Shown here piece after piece: positions 34,731-48,519 of a stretch of DNA of 64,000 nucleotides. The notes below the pieces were generated by a model. It saw nothing but the letters and a program-made list of their open reading frames with translations, had not been told where the DNA came from and made no database searches. Both the position numbers and the translations under genes were made by a program. The DNA comes from Ctenosaura bakeri. Its lineage: Eukaryota; Chordata; Lepidosauria; Squamata; Iguanidae. Within the stretch, counting starts at the first letter, position 1. Every line of letters begins with the position of its first letter. The stretch covers positions 1 through 64,000 of the forward strand of contig CAOLHI010001279.1 of assembly GCA_948474755.1 (NCBI GenBank). The letters run 5' to 3'.

Positions 34731-37436
34731 GAGTGGGATCTCATACCCATACATTACACGCACACACTCTTTCTCACTCACTCACTTACAAGTTTCAAGC
34801 ACCTGGACAGTTTTGTCTTTGCTCTGTTGGTCCTTCTGCTTAGCCCAGCTACATCTTTGCAAAAACAGAAGTAGCAAACAAATGAAATGACTGACTGCTA
34901 AATTGAAACAGAGTCTTGATAGCTACTGAACGGAATACAGCAGTTAACTGTCAGTAAATGAAAATGCCTGTTCTTGGAATAAAAAATATTTGAGAAATCA
35001 CAGTGTTTTTCAATTGTATAGAATAGTCTCCTCAAATTTAGTATATCTGCTAATTGATTGAGTTTAGAGACTATGCTTAAAATGCTTGTATTGTGAAGTT
35101 TAATATTATCCAAGTAATGTCCTTAATATGTACATTTTTCTCCAGGAATTGGATTTTTTAGTCTTTAAGGAATCTTTGATACTTACCTCCCTTGCTCAGA
35201 ACAGCCATGTTAGATAAGAACTTCAGTTCATTGATGGGAGTATGGGAGTTAACAATTGTATTTTAGTATATTTTTAAATTACATTCTCAAAATATTTAAA
35301 TGTATTCATGGAGAGAAATCAGTGTCTTGGTTGAGCCATGGTTCTATTAGAAATGTTTTTTTAGTACAGAATTTAATTGTCAGCTTAAAATGTGTATGTG
35401 TATACATAGACAAAGACACAAAAGAAAGTGTTTTGAACATCAGGCTACTTATTTGTTCAGCTTAGTATTGTCAATACCGATTGTTAGTGCATATCAGGGT
35501 TTCAAACAGACTTCTTCCTTGACTTGCATAGAACTGTTGAGGCAGATGTTGAGGCATTTGCCATGCAAAGCGTGTGGTTTGCCATTGAGCTGTGATCTTT
35601 TTTTCTGTACTATCCTGAGAGTGTTCTAGCATTCTGTCAGCTTGTAGTCAGTGTCAGCAAAAAGTTCCAGTTTACGAGAAAGAAATTTTGGTGCTCCCAG
35701 TAGCTACTGATTTTTCCTTCATGGCTTTCTAATTACATTTTCCTTCCTCCGACATTCTTCACTGTGTATGATACTCCTTCTGCTACACTACTGTTGCTTG
35801 TAGAAGAATTAGTTAAAATGTAATTGGGTTCAAAGTGCAAAATTAGCAGATCTGCACAAATATATTTGGCTGACTAAAAGCACAGTATTACATCTTTTGT
35901 TGCCAAAGAGCTTGAAGTTTCTGACACTAATCACAAACTGCTCTTGGCCTGATAGTGACATTCTGGGAACAGAAGTTCATTATTTTATATAGCCAATTTA
36001 CAGAGGCACAGGCTTAGTTCTCTGTGTGTTTGGAGATTTGCCAAATTCGTTGTGTTTGGAGAACTGGTTTTCTTTGTTCTGCGATATCAGAAGTAATCAC
36101 TTTCTTACCAAGGTCCTGAAGGTACCTAAGGGTCTAAACTTGCACGTGGGAGTGTCAGCCAGTTCATTTTTGTTTTGTTGTTAGATTAGTTGAAATAATA
36201 GCTTACACCTTAAAGACTAAGCTTAAACCTTAAAGACAAAAAGAACTCCACTTTCTACCGCTCAAGTCATATATTGAAAATTACATTTAGTCTCTTTGAG
36301 TTCCTTTATCTCTGGTCTGGGTCATTGGAAGCTGTAACTCTGTGTGTCATGGATGTAATTACCATAGATAGAGGGGTTTTTTAAGGAAAATACCATAACA
36401 GTACAGCTGCAAGGAAAAGAGGGGGCATGAAGAATATTAGGATAATTGAAGCAAAACACTATGAGCATTTCTTATGTTACAAAGGTATTTTAACTTCAGA
36501 GCGTTTACTACAATAGATGTACATCACAACAGCAGTAGATCTCTGCTCAGCCAGCTGCTTTTCAAAATACAGAGGTAGTGGGGTACAGCAATCTAAACAA
36601 AGCCTAGCTATGTACAAGATGCTGGTTCTGAGTATGCATGGATCGTTAAGTTTGGTGCGGGCAAATATACAATGGCAAAATATATAATTGCAAAATATAC
36701 AACTGAGCCAGTTATTGGACTTCCCACTTTTTTTTATGCTTGATGGAAGTCTTCTAGTTTCTAAATAATGGCTTAAATTATCTTTTCAGGCGCAGAGGGC
36801 ATAGGTTCTTTCCCTTTTTTTAAAGGGTTTGTTTTTACTTAATTTTTTTATAGCAATAAACACTGAGAATGAGAGGTTGGGTATAGTCAAACAGAATTTC
36901 CAATCTGTGGGAGACCAGTTTCAGATCTTTGCAAAATTTTTGCCCTTCAAGTGCCTGTTGTATTTTAATGGACTTGGGGACACGTGTCTTAAATTTTTTG
37001 ACCATATGCTTATATGGTGGTATTATTTGCAATCCAACTTGGTCAGGTTGTGACTTAGTAATGAGTCCTGACGTACCAGTTGAATACTAATGGGATACTG
37101 GGCTGGATGAACTTGACATTAAAGCAAATTCCATATTCTTACAGAGTGGGGGTAGGTAGTTTCACCAGATTAGGAGGCAACATTGCTTTCCAGAAACTCC
37201 AGTAAATCACACACCTGACACCACTGATAACCTCCTGCTGACATGTTTTCTGCTGATAAACACATTGTGTGAGGAGCATACAACTTGCTTACCTGTCAGA
37301 TCAAGCTTCAGCAGCCTGCTGGAAGTGCATTTCTTTGGGAAGCAAGATAGGCTCTCTACTACATGATATATTTTGGCAGTGGAAGCAGCAGCACTTTAGG
37401 TTTTTTGCGAAGGTCTAGAAATTACCAGGGAGAAGA

Positions 37437-37650
37437 TGTTGTTGTTGTTGTTTATATGCCTATTGTTTATAAGTCAACTCCAACTTATGGTGATTTTCTT
37501 GGCAAGATTTGTTCAGAGGAGGTTTGATGTTGCCTTCTTCTAAGGTTGAGAGAGTCTGACTTGCTCAAGGTCACCCAGCAGATTTCCGTGGCTGAGTGGG
37601 GATTCAAACTCTGGTCTCCAAGCTTCCTAGTTCAGCCCTGCTGTGGAACT
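37437..37650 (-). mobile_element. tRNA-headed SINE with BovB-like tail, antisense
   Basis: It opens with (GTT)n, then AACTCCAACTTATGGTGATT, TTGTTCAGAGGAGGTTTG, CAAGGTCACCCAGCAGATTT and GGGATTCAAACTCTGGTCTCC (inverted B-box region). Confidence 0.85.
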
Positions 37651-37690
37651 GTGCGGTCACCCAGAAGTTGTTGAAATGTTTGGGTTAGGG

Positions 37691-37829
37691 CAGGGGAGAG
37701 AGTTGTCCAGTTCTCTAGATGTTGCTGAACTGTAACACCCAACAGATCAAATTGGCACAACCAAATAGAGAGCACTTTGGGGAGTTGCATTTCAACAACA
37801 TCTAGAGGACCAAATACTTCCCACTCCTG
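37691..37829. mobile_element. hAT-like MITE, complete
   Basis: It begins CAGGGGAGAGAGTTGTCCAG and ends ACTTCCCACTCCTG. The inner inverted words TCTCTAGATGTTGCTGAACTG and CAACAACATCTAGAGGACC are complementary arms. It is 139 bp long. Confidence 0.7.
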
Positions 37830-37904
37830 GGCTAGGAGCTTCCAGTCCCCAGCCTGAACATATTATTACTATGTTGTAGCAGAGGAGGGCTTGAACAGGA
37901 CGGT

Positions 37905-37936
37905 TTACACACACAAACACATGCACACACACATAC
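37905..37936. repeat. (CA)n microsatellite, imperfect
   Basis: Imperfect CACACA/AAACACA run of about 30 bases. Confidence 0.8.
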
Positions 37937-39599
37937 CAATTTTTCCCTTCTTTCTCAACTGGCACTTCAACATTCTGTGCTTCCCAAAAACTCATATCAT
38001 TTGATCAGTATCTTTTGGGTTTTTAGAAAACTCTTTTTAACCTAAGACAGAAGATGGCAAAAGTTACACTATATTTAAAAGCAACTTTGCTTTGAGAATG
38101 CACAGCACTCAGTTTAAATAGTAAAGTGAACTATATCTTTCTGTCTGTGCATCTGTTACCAGACTAGATGTTAACTTTTTTTAATCAGGCAGAGTTCTGT
38201 TTTTAACTAGGAGAACTACAGTTCTATACGATGGCTCCCACTGAGGATTGCATTGGTATATGCCTCCATTTCCTTGGTCTTCTTTTTCTTCCCTGCTTCT
38301 AATATACTTGATACGTTATCTAAGAAGTTTCATTCATACTACTGAAAACCTGTAGAAGGCAAGAAGGGATGAGAGTTAGATGTGCTTCCTTCCTTAAATA
38401 TAAACATGAAATGATGACTCATGGTCACAACTGTCTTTCTAAGCCTTTTTTTTTTTTTTGCTTACTTTTTTTGTTCTGCATGAATTAGAAAACATCTGTT
38501 TTTGTCATTTATTGCTATGAGAGTCTCAAAACATGATTTATTGCAATTCAGTTGAAGTTATTGTACTTCAGGATTTGTCTTCTGCTCTCTGCAGTTTTGT
38601 TCCTTGTTCAGGAGCAATTTCTTCTACTTTCCCTCTTGTCTTCTTGCCAGAGAACTTCCTTAGCTTTGCTAGCAAGAGAACTTCTTGATTGTTCTATTAG
38701 GGCAGTTGCAGCAACATTCCCAGCTTCAACTTCAAGGAGAATTCAGTATTGGTGGAGAGAGATTGACATGCTTTAGCATTTTTCAGAAAGTTGTACATGC
38801 TTATTTTAATCTTATTTCTATTCCACTTTCAATATCAATATTCTCTAGCCTGTGTGATAATGGTGTGCAAAAGTCCAGAGATTTTGTTTAAAGGTTTTCA
38901 ATGAAGTGGAAACAATGCAGAATCAAATTATATTTTTGCCAGCATTTGGTTCACTCTGTTCATCAAAAACCGTACCAATAAAAAACTAATAGTTTTTTGT
39001 CTAGCAACATGTATGGTGATTGCTCAAAAATGAAAGGGCTGACACAGTTCATCTTTGAACTGTTTTGAGAGGTTGTGATCTCATGAAAAAACTGATACAA
39101 GTTCATAACTCAGGAAATGAACACGATGATGATTATACCAAATTAGTTTCCATTTACTACTTTTATTAATAGAGATAGTCTTGATCTACCCAGTTCTTAT
39201 GTTGGTCTTTGGAATGATATCTTAATTTGAAGGCTAGAAAGACAACAGTTTGTATTTGTATGTGTTACATGCTAAGGAATACTGTCAGGTTGTAAACTTT
39301 ATTATGCTGAATTTTATAACGTTACTAGCATTTTTACCCAGTGTTGCCCAGGATTGTATTTTCTCATGGGTAATACTTGTTGGAAATGCCTTAGGAATTA
39401 CCTTACCTTACCTTAGGATTTAGATGCAGTTGAAATACACAGATTTGAGATCTCGTGTCCCTGATTCCCCAATCTGTTCTGTCCAGTATGTGTAACCTTT
39501 CCCCATATCCTCCAATCCAATCTGTATTCAGAGTTATTAATATACAGAGTTTGGTTTCCTGAGGGAATACACTGCCCTCCTCCTTCTTGCTGGGAGACC

Positions 39600-39692
39600 T
39601 CATCTCCATAGCAACCGTCCTCAGCTGTCTGGCTGAGAATTTCAAAGGCCCCTCCCTGAACTGCCAGCTCCAGGATTCCATAGAATCTTTAC
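39600..39692. mobile_element. fragment related to the palindromic MITE
   Basis: GGCTGAGAATTTCAAAGGCCC, CTCCCTGAACTGCCAGCTCC and AGGATTCCATAGAAT parallel the centre of the MITE family (TTAGAATTCTCAGCC and AAACTACAAACCCCAGGATTCC). The outer arms are lost. Confidence 0.5.
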
Positions 39693-40509
39693 AGCCAGCC
39701 AATCATGTGAGGTCTTCTTGCCTCACACAGCCAATCATATGAGGTCTTCACCTGCCTGACACAGACAGACAAACTCACAAACAAACCAACTTTGACTTTT
39801 ATATAGTAGATATTAACTTCCAGTAAAAGTTTCTTTAAAAAATATTCTCAGGCCTGTTTAGAACAATAAAGTAGTGCTGGCCGTGGTTTTGTGACAGGAT
39901 AAACTAGGAGAGCCCACACTCTCGTTTGTCTGTTCATCATTGAATGTGCTTTATCTTGTGTTTTTGGAAGAGAAGCCAGAGAAGACCAAGCACTCATCTT
40001 TGAATAACAATCTTTTGTCTAACTGCTCTTTCTGTGAGTAGGAGCAATCTGTAAAGTGCAGCAGCACTGCTCATAACTAACAGGCCGCGGCTCTTGTAGT
40101 TCTGTGGCTTTATTCTGTTGTCCAGAAATCATATTGTATTTAAGTTCTTAGTGACTTCAATTAGACTGCTTCCTGGCTCTTGTTCATATACTTTAATGCA
40201 GTTTTAAATAAAAATGGATATTTATGTTTTCCTCAAAACTAGTTAAGTGAATACTGCATTTCTGTTGAGGATCTTTAATAGAGATTTGAGTTAATTTCTG
40301 TTAGAATTTTACCTAAGGAGTTAGGCAAGAGTGAGATGGAAGAGACATATGATTCAGAGATGAAATTAAAGAGTTAAATGAATATCTAGTAACTGATGAA
40401 AAATCTGAAGTGATGCAGGAGCTGTTACAGCTCATTAATAAATGAAGTTGTCATTTGCTTGAAGCCATATCCTGACAAGTTCTTTAAGCTAGTTCTTCTT
40501 AATGTACCA

Positions 40510-40858
40510 TGATAAACATGATAGCCATGTTTAAATATTTGAAGGGATGTCATGTTGAGGAGGGAGCGGGTTTGCTTTCTACTGCTCCAGAGACTAGGAC
40601 AAAGAGCAATGGATTCAAGCTGCAGGAAAGGAGATTCCACCTGAACCTCAGGAAGAACTTCCTGATGGTCAGAGCTGTCTGGCGTGGAATATCCTGCCTT
40701 GGAGTGTGATGGAGTCTCCTTCTTTGGAGGTTTTTAAACAAAGGCTGGATGGCCATCTGTTGGGAGTGCTTTGATGTGGGTTGCTGCATAGCAGGGGGTT
40801 GGACTTAATACCCCTGTGGTCTCTTCCAACTCTTATGATTTTGTGATTCACCAAATAA
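40510..40858 (+). mobile_element. CR1 LINE 3' end (plus)
   Basis: ATAGCCATGTTTAAATATTTG, AGGAAGAACTTCCTGATGG, AGGCTGGATGGCCATCTGTT and GTCTCTTCCAACTCTTATGA, then the terminal ATGATTTTGTGATTC repeat. This is an untruncated CR1 3' end. Confidence 0.88.
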
Positions 40859-41509
40859 AGTAAAAATTGGAAGCAACTGTTATCCTTCTGTAACACAGGA
40901 TAAGGTCACTTATCACTACATTAATTTTTAACTTCCAACATTTTCCCTCTTGAGGCAAAACTTAGATAAACAAGACATACAGTACAAACTGGCTCTCTTT
41001 GCTACCTGTCTCCCCTCCTTACTTGAAGCAGTTGTGAATTTGTGTACTAGAAGGCTGTTACAATACTCTGACCTCAAGGATCAAATTCAAAATTTCTAGA
41101 ATGTATTCTTGCCTCCCTAGTCAAAATTAAAGCTGGTTATACTGTGATTATAATTGCCACAACATAGAGTAGGAAACCCCAGTCTGCCATGCAAAAAGTC
41201 TAGATACCTGGATATCCAAATAACCACTCAATTGTTTTTGCTTGTCTAAAGGAGGGTTGAATTCTACAGTCCGCCTTCTGTGTTTGTGCATTGAATTTGA
41301 TTATTCACAAGTTTGTAGTTGCTGCTTGACCTCCACAGCTCATCCTGCTTGCCTCCACAGCTATCTGCTGTCCCGCCAACAGTGCCAACCCATCAGGGCC
41401 TCCCCCCTTGACATCACTATATCTGAGCCAGAGTTTAAACCCCTTCCCAGACCATCAACCTCCTCCCCCACTTATCTTTCTCCTAATTCTTGTCTCAGTC
41501 TTCTGGAGG

Positions 41510-41930
41510 ATTGGGAGAAAAAGGACTGGAGCAAAGGAATTGATGGAGCAAAGGAATTGATGGGTTTGAAGAGGTTTATAATCTGACTGAAGGGAAAGAA
41601 GAGTAGAGGAGTATTGAAAGCAAGAGGAGTGGAGGGAGGGAGTTGATGGGCTTGAAAGAGTTTAAAATCTGGCTGAGGAAAAAAAGAGGATTGGGAGGAA
41701 AAGGAGTGGAGGGAAGGGATCAATGGGTTTGAAGGAGTTTAAGAAAGGTGAGTAAAGGAGGATTGGGAAGAAGAGGAATCAAGGGAAGGAGTCAGTGGGC
41801 TTGAAGAGATTTAAAATCCAGCTGAGGAGAAAGGAGAGTGAAAGAGGACTGGGAGGAAGAGGAGTAGAGGGAAGAAGTTGGTGGGCTTGAAAATGTTTAA
41901 AACCTGGATGAGGCTTTGTGATGGCAAGGC
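41510..41930. repeat. GA-rich minisatellite, about five diverged units
   Basis: Units start near 41510, 41613, 41690, 41762 and 41848. Each has ATTGGGAGGAAAAGGAGTGG, then a GGGCTTGAAGAGTTTAAAAT word, then CTGGCTGAGGAAA. Unit lengths run from 72 to 103 bp. Just upstream is a C/T-rich segment. Chance frames on both strands follow from this repeat. Confidence 0.75.
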
Positions 41931-43344
41931 AGGAAAGGGAATGAGGGGCTGACACTTTTGGCAGAACAGGAGAAGAGGAGGGGTAGCAGAACAAGTGTGG
42001 TGAGATACTGAATCTCCTGGGAGGGGCTTGAAAATCTGTTTGAAGCATTGCAGTGCAAAGTGGGAAATAAAGTAGGCAGAAAGGAGTCTGTAGTATTCAT
42101 CTTGGCAGGGGTCACTTAGAGTATTTGCATTTGTGTGCTCCTAACCCCCAGCAAATGTGGAGGGGTCACTGTAGTTTCTTAAACTGCTGCTCCTGATGTT
42201 GAAAGATGGGGGTGTTCTAAAAATCACTTGTAGTGTGCCATGGGAGGCTGACCTTCTTTAGTGATGTCCAAACATAAAAAGGTTTCCTCTGGCTGTTGCA
42301 GCAACCAAATTAAATATTTTTGCCTCTGTTGAAATCTTTAACTGAATAGTTCCACAGATGCCAGTGTGAATTACTTTTCTATTTTGATTAAAAATATTTT
42401 TCGGTGTTGGAATATTTAAGTTATGAACAATTACAAGAAAAGCAAAACATGGCACACTTTTAACTTTAGTAGAATCTTAAATGTCTTCTTATTTTGTGAA
42501 GTATCAATTTCACTTGCAAGTGAGAAAAACAGTGACTTAATTACAGTTTATTTAAAAACTTCTCTGATACCTAATACTTATATAGGCAAAATATAAAGCC
42601 GCTGTGGATAAATGTTGTTAATTTCAGGGCTCTGTATTTTGGTTTGTGACTTGGAAGGAATGATTTATAAACCCTAAGTCACAGTGTTTGTTGTAAATGA
42701 AAAGCTGACATAAGTCACCAAAATAACACACTGAAAGCAAGTTTTGTTCTGCTCTAAGTCTTTAATTTAGAAAGCTAACGTAACATTTGGCAGCTGGCAA
42801 AGGCTTACCTCATATACTTAATTTAACTGCAGGAAGCAGCTTTTAACTCTCACAGACCTCATTTTTTCCCACTAATACTTTATATCACCCTGATAGAGAC
42901 GCCTTCCATGAAGACAGCAGGATGTAAATATATCATTTTAGATTGTTAATCTTAGTTTACTTAGTTCCTTGTTTGCTGGAGGCTACAAAATGCCTTTAAG
43001 CCCGCCATATAGTATGTGTGGTTTTTAGCTGCTGACAGACACATCTGAGTTTTGTTTTTGTTTTTTAAAGCAAGGGAAACATTAACACCATCTATACATC
43101 TATACCACAGCAATCAATTTTCCAGTAGAAAAACTGAATCTGGAGAAATACTGAAAACGTTCTTATGAAGTATTGTATTTTGGAATGAGTTAAATGCTTT
43201 CAAGGAAAGAGTGTAAGCACTCAAAATTGTGCATCACAGAAGTTCTTAATATAAGAAGCTACAGGATAAGAACATTACAATTTCTGTGCACATGGTAGAA
43301 CTGAATGCTTTCAGTATTACAGAATTTAATACGCTGTCCAAATA

Positions 43345-43920
43345 GATGTTGGTGTTGGTTACGTGCCTTCAAGTAAGCATCCAATTGTGGTGAGCCTCTG
43401 AATGAGAGACCTCCGAAAGGTCCTGTTAATCTGCTATGTGAAGAAGACCTTGTAAACTCAAGAGGCCGACACCTTTATCGAGTCAGTCTGTCTGTCATGT
43501 CTTCTTTTTTCTGCTTTCAGCATTTCCCAGCACTATTGCCCTGTCCAGTGTTTGTGGTGTTTTTGTATGGTAGGTCCAAAGTAAGATACTCTCAATTTAC
43601 TCATTTTGTTTCTAGTGAGACTGCAGGCTTAATTTGCTCCAAGATTCATTTATTTGTCTCTGCAGTGGTCCCTGAAGCCTGTAAAAGTTTCCTCCAGCAC
43701 TACAAGTCAGTTGAATTTGTGTTTTTCCCTCTGTCAACTTTCTTCATTGTCATATTTCGCACCAGTAAATAGATCCTTACTTTGGTATCAGCAGAGTATC
43801 TTTGAACTTCAGAATTTTATTTTGTTTCCTCATAATTCTCTTTTGAAGATTTGGTCATCTTCTGACTTGTTGAGTAGAGACTCTGTTTATATTGAAGGTT
43901 GAGCCAAGGTTTAGAAAATC
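43345..43920 (-). mobile_element. RTE/BovB-like LINE fragment, antisense
   Basis: ATGTCTTCTTTTTTCTGC, CACTATTGCCCTGTCCAGTG, GTTTCTAGTGAGACTGCAGG, CTCCAAGATTCATTTATTTG and TCCTCCAGCACTACAAG run in the same order as the antisense copy at 100-330. It starts with the tail word TGCCTTCAAGTAAGCATCC. Sequence on to about 44,740 may belong to the same element but could not be confirmed. Confidence 0.6.
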
Positions 43921-44765
43921 TTAAACCATGCCCATAGACTATACCTGTTTATTTTCTGAACCAACAGCTGGGGCAGCATAGGGCTATGGGCTGCCACTTT
44001 GTGCAGTGCATGAGACGGAGTAGCACAGAGAACAACTGGTAAGAATTCGATTCTTCTTCTGTACCTTCTTCAGAAGGCTTCCCAGGTGGAGAAAGCACAT
44101 AGGAGAGAGAACGACAACAGTAACAACAACACCCTTTTCACCAAAGGGCAGAACACCAACATATACAGTCAGGGATAACGACTATGGCAGTATGTGGAAT
44201 GAAATCCCCAAAACCTCACCGGTCGCTACCCATCTCAGCTGCCTATTTTTGCAATGAACAATTTGTTGGTTTTACAGTATTCGATAAGTACTCTCTTGCT
44301 TCATTTCTTCTCACCCTAGGCCAAATTCTGTGACAGCATTTGGTTCTGCAGTTTCTGACTGATAGATTCCAGTCACTTGTGATTGACAACATGTTTTGTT
44401 TTGTAGCATGTTCAGTTTCGTTCTGGGCAATTATGTAGATTTTTTTTTTAATTTCTTCTTCTGCCTCTGTAGCATGGGCACAAAAAGGGCTAATGGTTAT
44501 AGGATTTCCATGAAACCTTGTTTATATTTTTCTGTCAGACTTTATTGCTCCTGATTGCTTTTACTATATTATGCCTCACTATTAGTGCTACCCATCTCTT
44601 TTTGTTTCTTCAGTAAAACACTTTTAAAATGTCCCATTTCAGCCCATTTTAGTTCACTCACACCAAACATTGCAGTGTTTGCATATTCCATTTCTTATTT
44701 TATGATTCCTAGCTTGCCCTTATTCATGCTTCTCACATTCTCTGTTCCTACTGTATAAAGGATAC

Positions 44766-44910
44766 AGCTTCAGACTTTGCTTTTCTGTCTTAGCACATCA
44801 GCCACTGAACATCCTTTCAGCTTCAGCTGTGTTCAATAATGCAGCTACGCTAAAGTTGAAAGGCTGTTCAGTGGCAGATATACTAAGATGGAAAAGCAAA
44901 GTCTGAAGCT
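44766..44910. repeat. 145-bp imperfect palindrome (possible MITE)
   Basis: AGCTTCAGACTTTGCTTTTC at 44766 is the reverse complement of GAAAAGCAAAGTCTGAAGCT ending at 44910. The inner GCCACTGAACATCCTTTCAGC pairs with GAAAGGCTGTTCAGTGGC. The arms of about 70 bases meet at a short centre near 44838. It carries no coding potential. Confidence 0.8.
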
Positions 44911-46099
44911 ACTAGTACTTGTGCTTTGCTCTTCTGATCTGAGGGTTTCAGATTCTGTTACTACCTCTTGCTTCATTTTGGATTGCCTCTTTGTAGTGTT
45001 TTCAGAATATAAGGCATTCAGAAGTGGTCCACCAATGTTGTCTTGTGTGTAGTGTTGAAAATAATATAGTGTCTGTGCATCCAATAGACTCTTCCAGAGT
45101 TTCCCCACCTTCCCCACCATTGGAGATAATCAGGTTTCTTCTGCTGATGTGGTCATTACTCCCTAAAGAGTGTGGATACATCCTTGCCTGCTTTGAGCAG
45201 AGGAATTTTTGGTGATCCTATGAGAAGTCTAAACTCTCTCAACTCAGGTGGCATTGTGTCAGCTTTCCTGACAGTCTAAAATCCTCTTCCTGCATTTAAA
45301 GTGGGCATTCAGGAAGGTAAATGTAGTTAGTCATTAATGTGCGGCCAGTACCTTGCAAATATGTGGCTAGTCCTTAATATTCTGGTTGTATGTTTCTGTC
45401 CAAGACATTTCCTTGATTAATGTAGCTTGCAGTTTTTTATTTTTCTTCTTATCAGAAACAAAGATGCACTTCCCTGGATAGCATGGGGTGAAGGAGTTCA
45501 AATATATTTGCAATTTTGCAAACACATTTATTGGATACATTGCCAGTTTTGTCTGTATAATAGAACTGAAATCCTGTGAACACTTACCTTGGAATAAGTC
45601 CCTTTGAGCTCATTGAGACTTCCTTACATATGTATAAAAATACACTATAAACCATTAATAGTTTTGAGATGACAGCCTTTGGTGTGCTTACCTGAGAGTG
45701 GGGTCCATTAAATTGTGTTCTGAATAAATTCAGTAAACCTCTGAATAAACATGTACAGGATTGTTTTATGTAACATCCCATACAGAGAACTTTATCGTAA
45801 AAGGCAACTTAGAGAAATACATGAAATAAATTGTGCTGTAAAGATTTCATAAATACTCTAAATAACATGTTATAAATTATGTATTCTATGTTAAGTAAGA
45901 TCGCTAAAGAAATTAAATTTTAAGTAAGTAAAATTAGCTTGAGAAAGAACTGCTTATTCCCAATTTTCCTGAAGTGTCCTGTTTTGTCCTCTGGATAAAA
46001 CTGTTTTCTCATAGTTTCTTAATTTATAGAAATCTTATCTCTTCGTAAGCCTCATGCGCACTGTTATGTTTAAATTCTTTTTTTTTATGTTTATCCATT

Positions 46100-46300
46100 T
46101 TTTTTAATGTGCCTTTAATTTGACCCAGACTTATGGTGAGTTTTCTGAGAAAGATTTATTAAAAGGAGGTTTGCCTTTGCCTTTAAGTCTGAGAGAGTAT
46201 GACTCAGTCAAGCTTTACCCAGTGGATTTTCATGGTCAAGTGGAGATTTAGGTCCTGCTCCCTCAGAGTCCTAGTCCAGGAATCTACTACACCTAGCTCA
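46100..46300 (-). mobile_element. tRNA-headed SINE with BovB-like tail, antisense, diverged
   Basis: GACCCAGACTTATGGTGAG, AAAAGGAGGTTTGCCTTTGCC, GAGAGAGTATGACTCAGTC and AGAGTCCTAGTCCAGGAATC follow the antisense SINE order with many substitutions. Confidence 0.7.
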
Positions 46301-46540
46301 TTGTAAATCTACACAGGCAAATTTGCAACTGCATTCATACTTTGGTGCATTTATCAAAAAACTTAAAAGCTGGGGAAGGGGGAAACGTATCACGTCATTA
46401 AAGATGCTTTATTAATGACCTAGTGGATTTAGGCCAAAAATGATATATTATGGATGTTAACTTAAGGTGGGTGGTGAAAATCACCTCCCTGTTTTATCTC
46501 TGTAGAGTTTGGACTTGAGAAACAAAGGTGCATGATAGGA

Positions 46541-46630
46541 TGGACAAAGTATGGCCCATGGGCCACATGCAGCCCTTGGAACCCCAGAGTGCAGCCCTTA
46601 AGCCCCCCTTATTCTTTTTTCTGCCAATTT
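46541..46630. mobile_element. hAT-like fragment (GGCCCATGGGCCAC type)
   Basis: GTATGGCCCATGGGCCACAT and GCAGCCCTTGGAACCCC resemble the terminal part of hAT elements with GGCCCGCGGGCC ends. Only one end is seen. Confidence 0.4.
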
Positions 46631-48519
46631 TGGGGTGAGTTTTTAACCTGGAAACTGGCCAAATCAACTAAAACTAGCCATAAATGTGGTGATTTACCTT
46701 CCCACCCACCAAGAGTCTTCTGATGGGCTGAAACTTGACTGTGCACTCCACTGGGAGATTGAAAAAAAATCTCCTGTCCTCCTCCACAACTGCCCACCCG
46801 TCTTAATACAAGAGCCTTTATATAAATGCTTTTATCAGTAGCAACCTAAAGCTTCTCTGCCTCTTGCAGAGATGGAAAGGCTTCCTCTGTCCTATGGAAG
46901 GCTTTTGATCCAGTGAAGCGTTTCTGATTGTGGGTCAGGAAGAAGACATCTTCACCAATTGTCATGCTTCTCTCTGCAACAACCCATGTCCTAAAAATCT
47001 GTTCCAGAGTGTGTAGAACCATCAAATATGAGGATCCTCACTGCCTCAGAAGGGGAAGGAAATTGTCAAAACTGTATCCTCCTCTTTCTGTCATTTGCAA
47101 TGGAACTCTGCTCAGATACCATTTCTTTTTGCAGGGGGGAACCCTGGATCCAGCCTAGTACTTACCTTGTCGCAGCTATAGACAATTCAGATATAAGGTT
47201 AAATCCCTTGGAATTAAGAAGATCAGACATTTTTCTTGTCCGTGTTTTATTTCAAGCACTTGCAATGGTATAATCAAAAATATATATTGTAAAATAAAAG
47301 TGTTTTTATTATATGCTGAGCTTAACAAAAATTGGATCCAGAGAAATTTGTCAAATAACAATCCTGAGAAGAAAGATATCTACACCCAGACTTTTCACTC
47401 AGCTCTACCAAGTAATCTGTAATAGTGTTATTGCTGTGTGATTAGTCCAATTTTCTGATAAATATTCTAACATGCAAAAATGGGGTTGCAGAGCTAAGTT
47501 AACTCATCCCATGATATATAGAGGCTTTAGTATCACAGGTACTGCATTCAGTTCTCATTCCCTGTCATTCTGTGGTCTGCATCCTGTGCCATCAAATGTG
47601 AAATGTTATAATGGAAATTCTTCATTTGATTTATGAAGCGACTGTAAGTTACCAGTAACATTCAGGGGACAATGGAGTTGTTTTTTACCATTGTGTAGAA
47701 TTTGTGGCAGATTGTAGAGATATGAAAGCAGTACTGAACATTCACAGAACTTCAGTGAGGTTTCCTTAGCCTAGTGATGTTTTTCCCTAAAAAAGACTCC
47801 ATAATATCCCAATCTTGTTTCCAGCTGTACTGATGATACTTGTTTATTCATAAAGGGGGAGCAGGTTCTTTGATGAAAGAAAGAAGTTAAATGCTTTAAA
47901 GCAGCACTTTAAAACTCCATGTTGCTGCAAATCAATTCAGTAGTAGTAATATAAGTGCTGATTGCACTGCTGCTACATCTGACCAGATCACTAAACAAGC
48001 AGGCTTTTAGGATTTGATGTTCCTACAGTACTTCTATGTTTTTCATAACACAGAGTATGGTCTTGTCCACGAATTAGTCTTGCGTTCTTCAAAGTGATTC
48101 CTGCTATAGATAAAATGAATTGTTTGAACATACAGAGTCAAGGGGGGAAAAACAAACATGATGAAGTTGAGGCTTGGTATAGTTGATACAACATGTCCAC
48201 TTTCTGAAGTCCATGAACTAAAACTGAAAGTATAATTTTGGGAACTGTGTGTTTTTTCATGTTCAGCAGTAAATCATCTAATGATTAAAATGGCTTCCTC
48301 ATTAAGTTCTTCTTTCCCTACTGTTCACTTTGCCCCTGAAAATCTGCTCTAAAGATTTGGGTTGTCTGTGAACAGCATGGGCTGCAGCAAGGAGGAGGAA
48401 TTAAATTTCTTCCTCTTTTGGTAATGTTCAGCTTCAGAATAGATATTCCCTTTGGTGTAATAAAATTTGGATCTAGATCATAGGTTCTGATTAGTAAAAT
48501 TAAGTTGCAGTTTTTAGAT

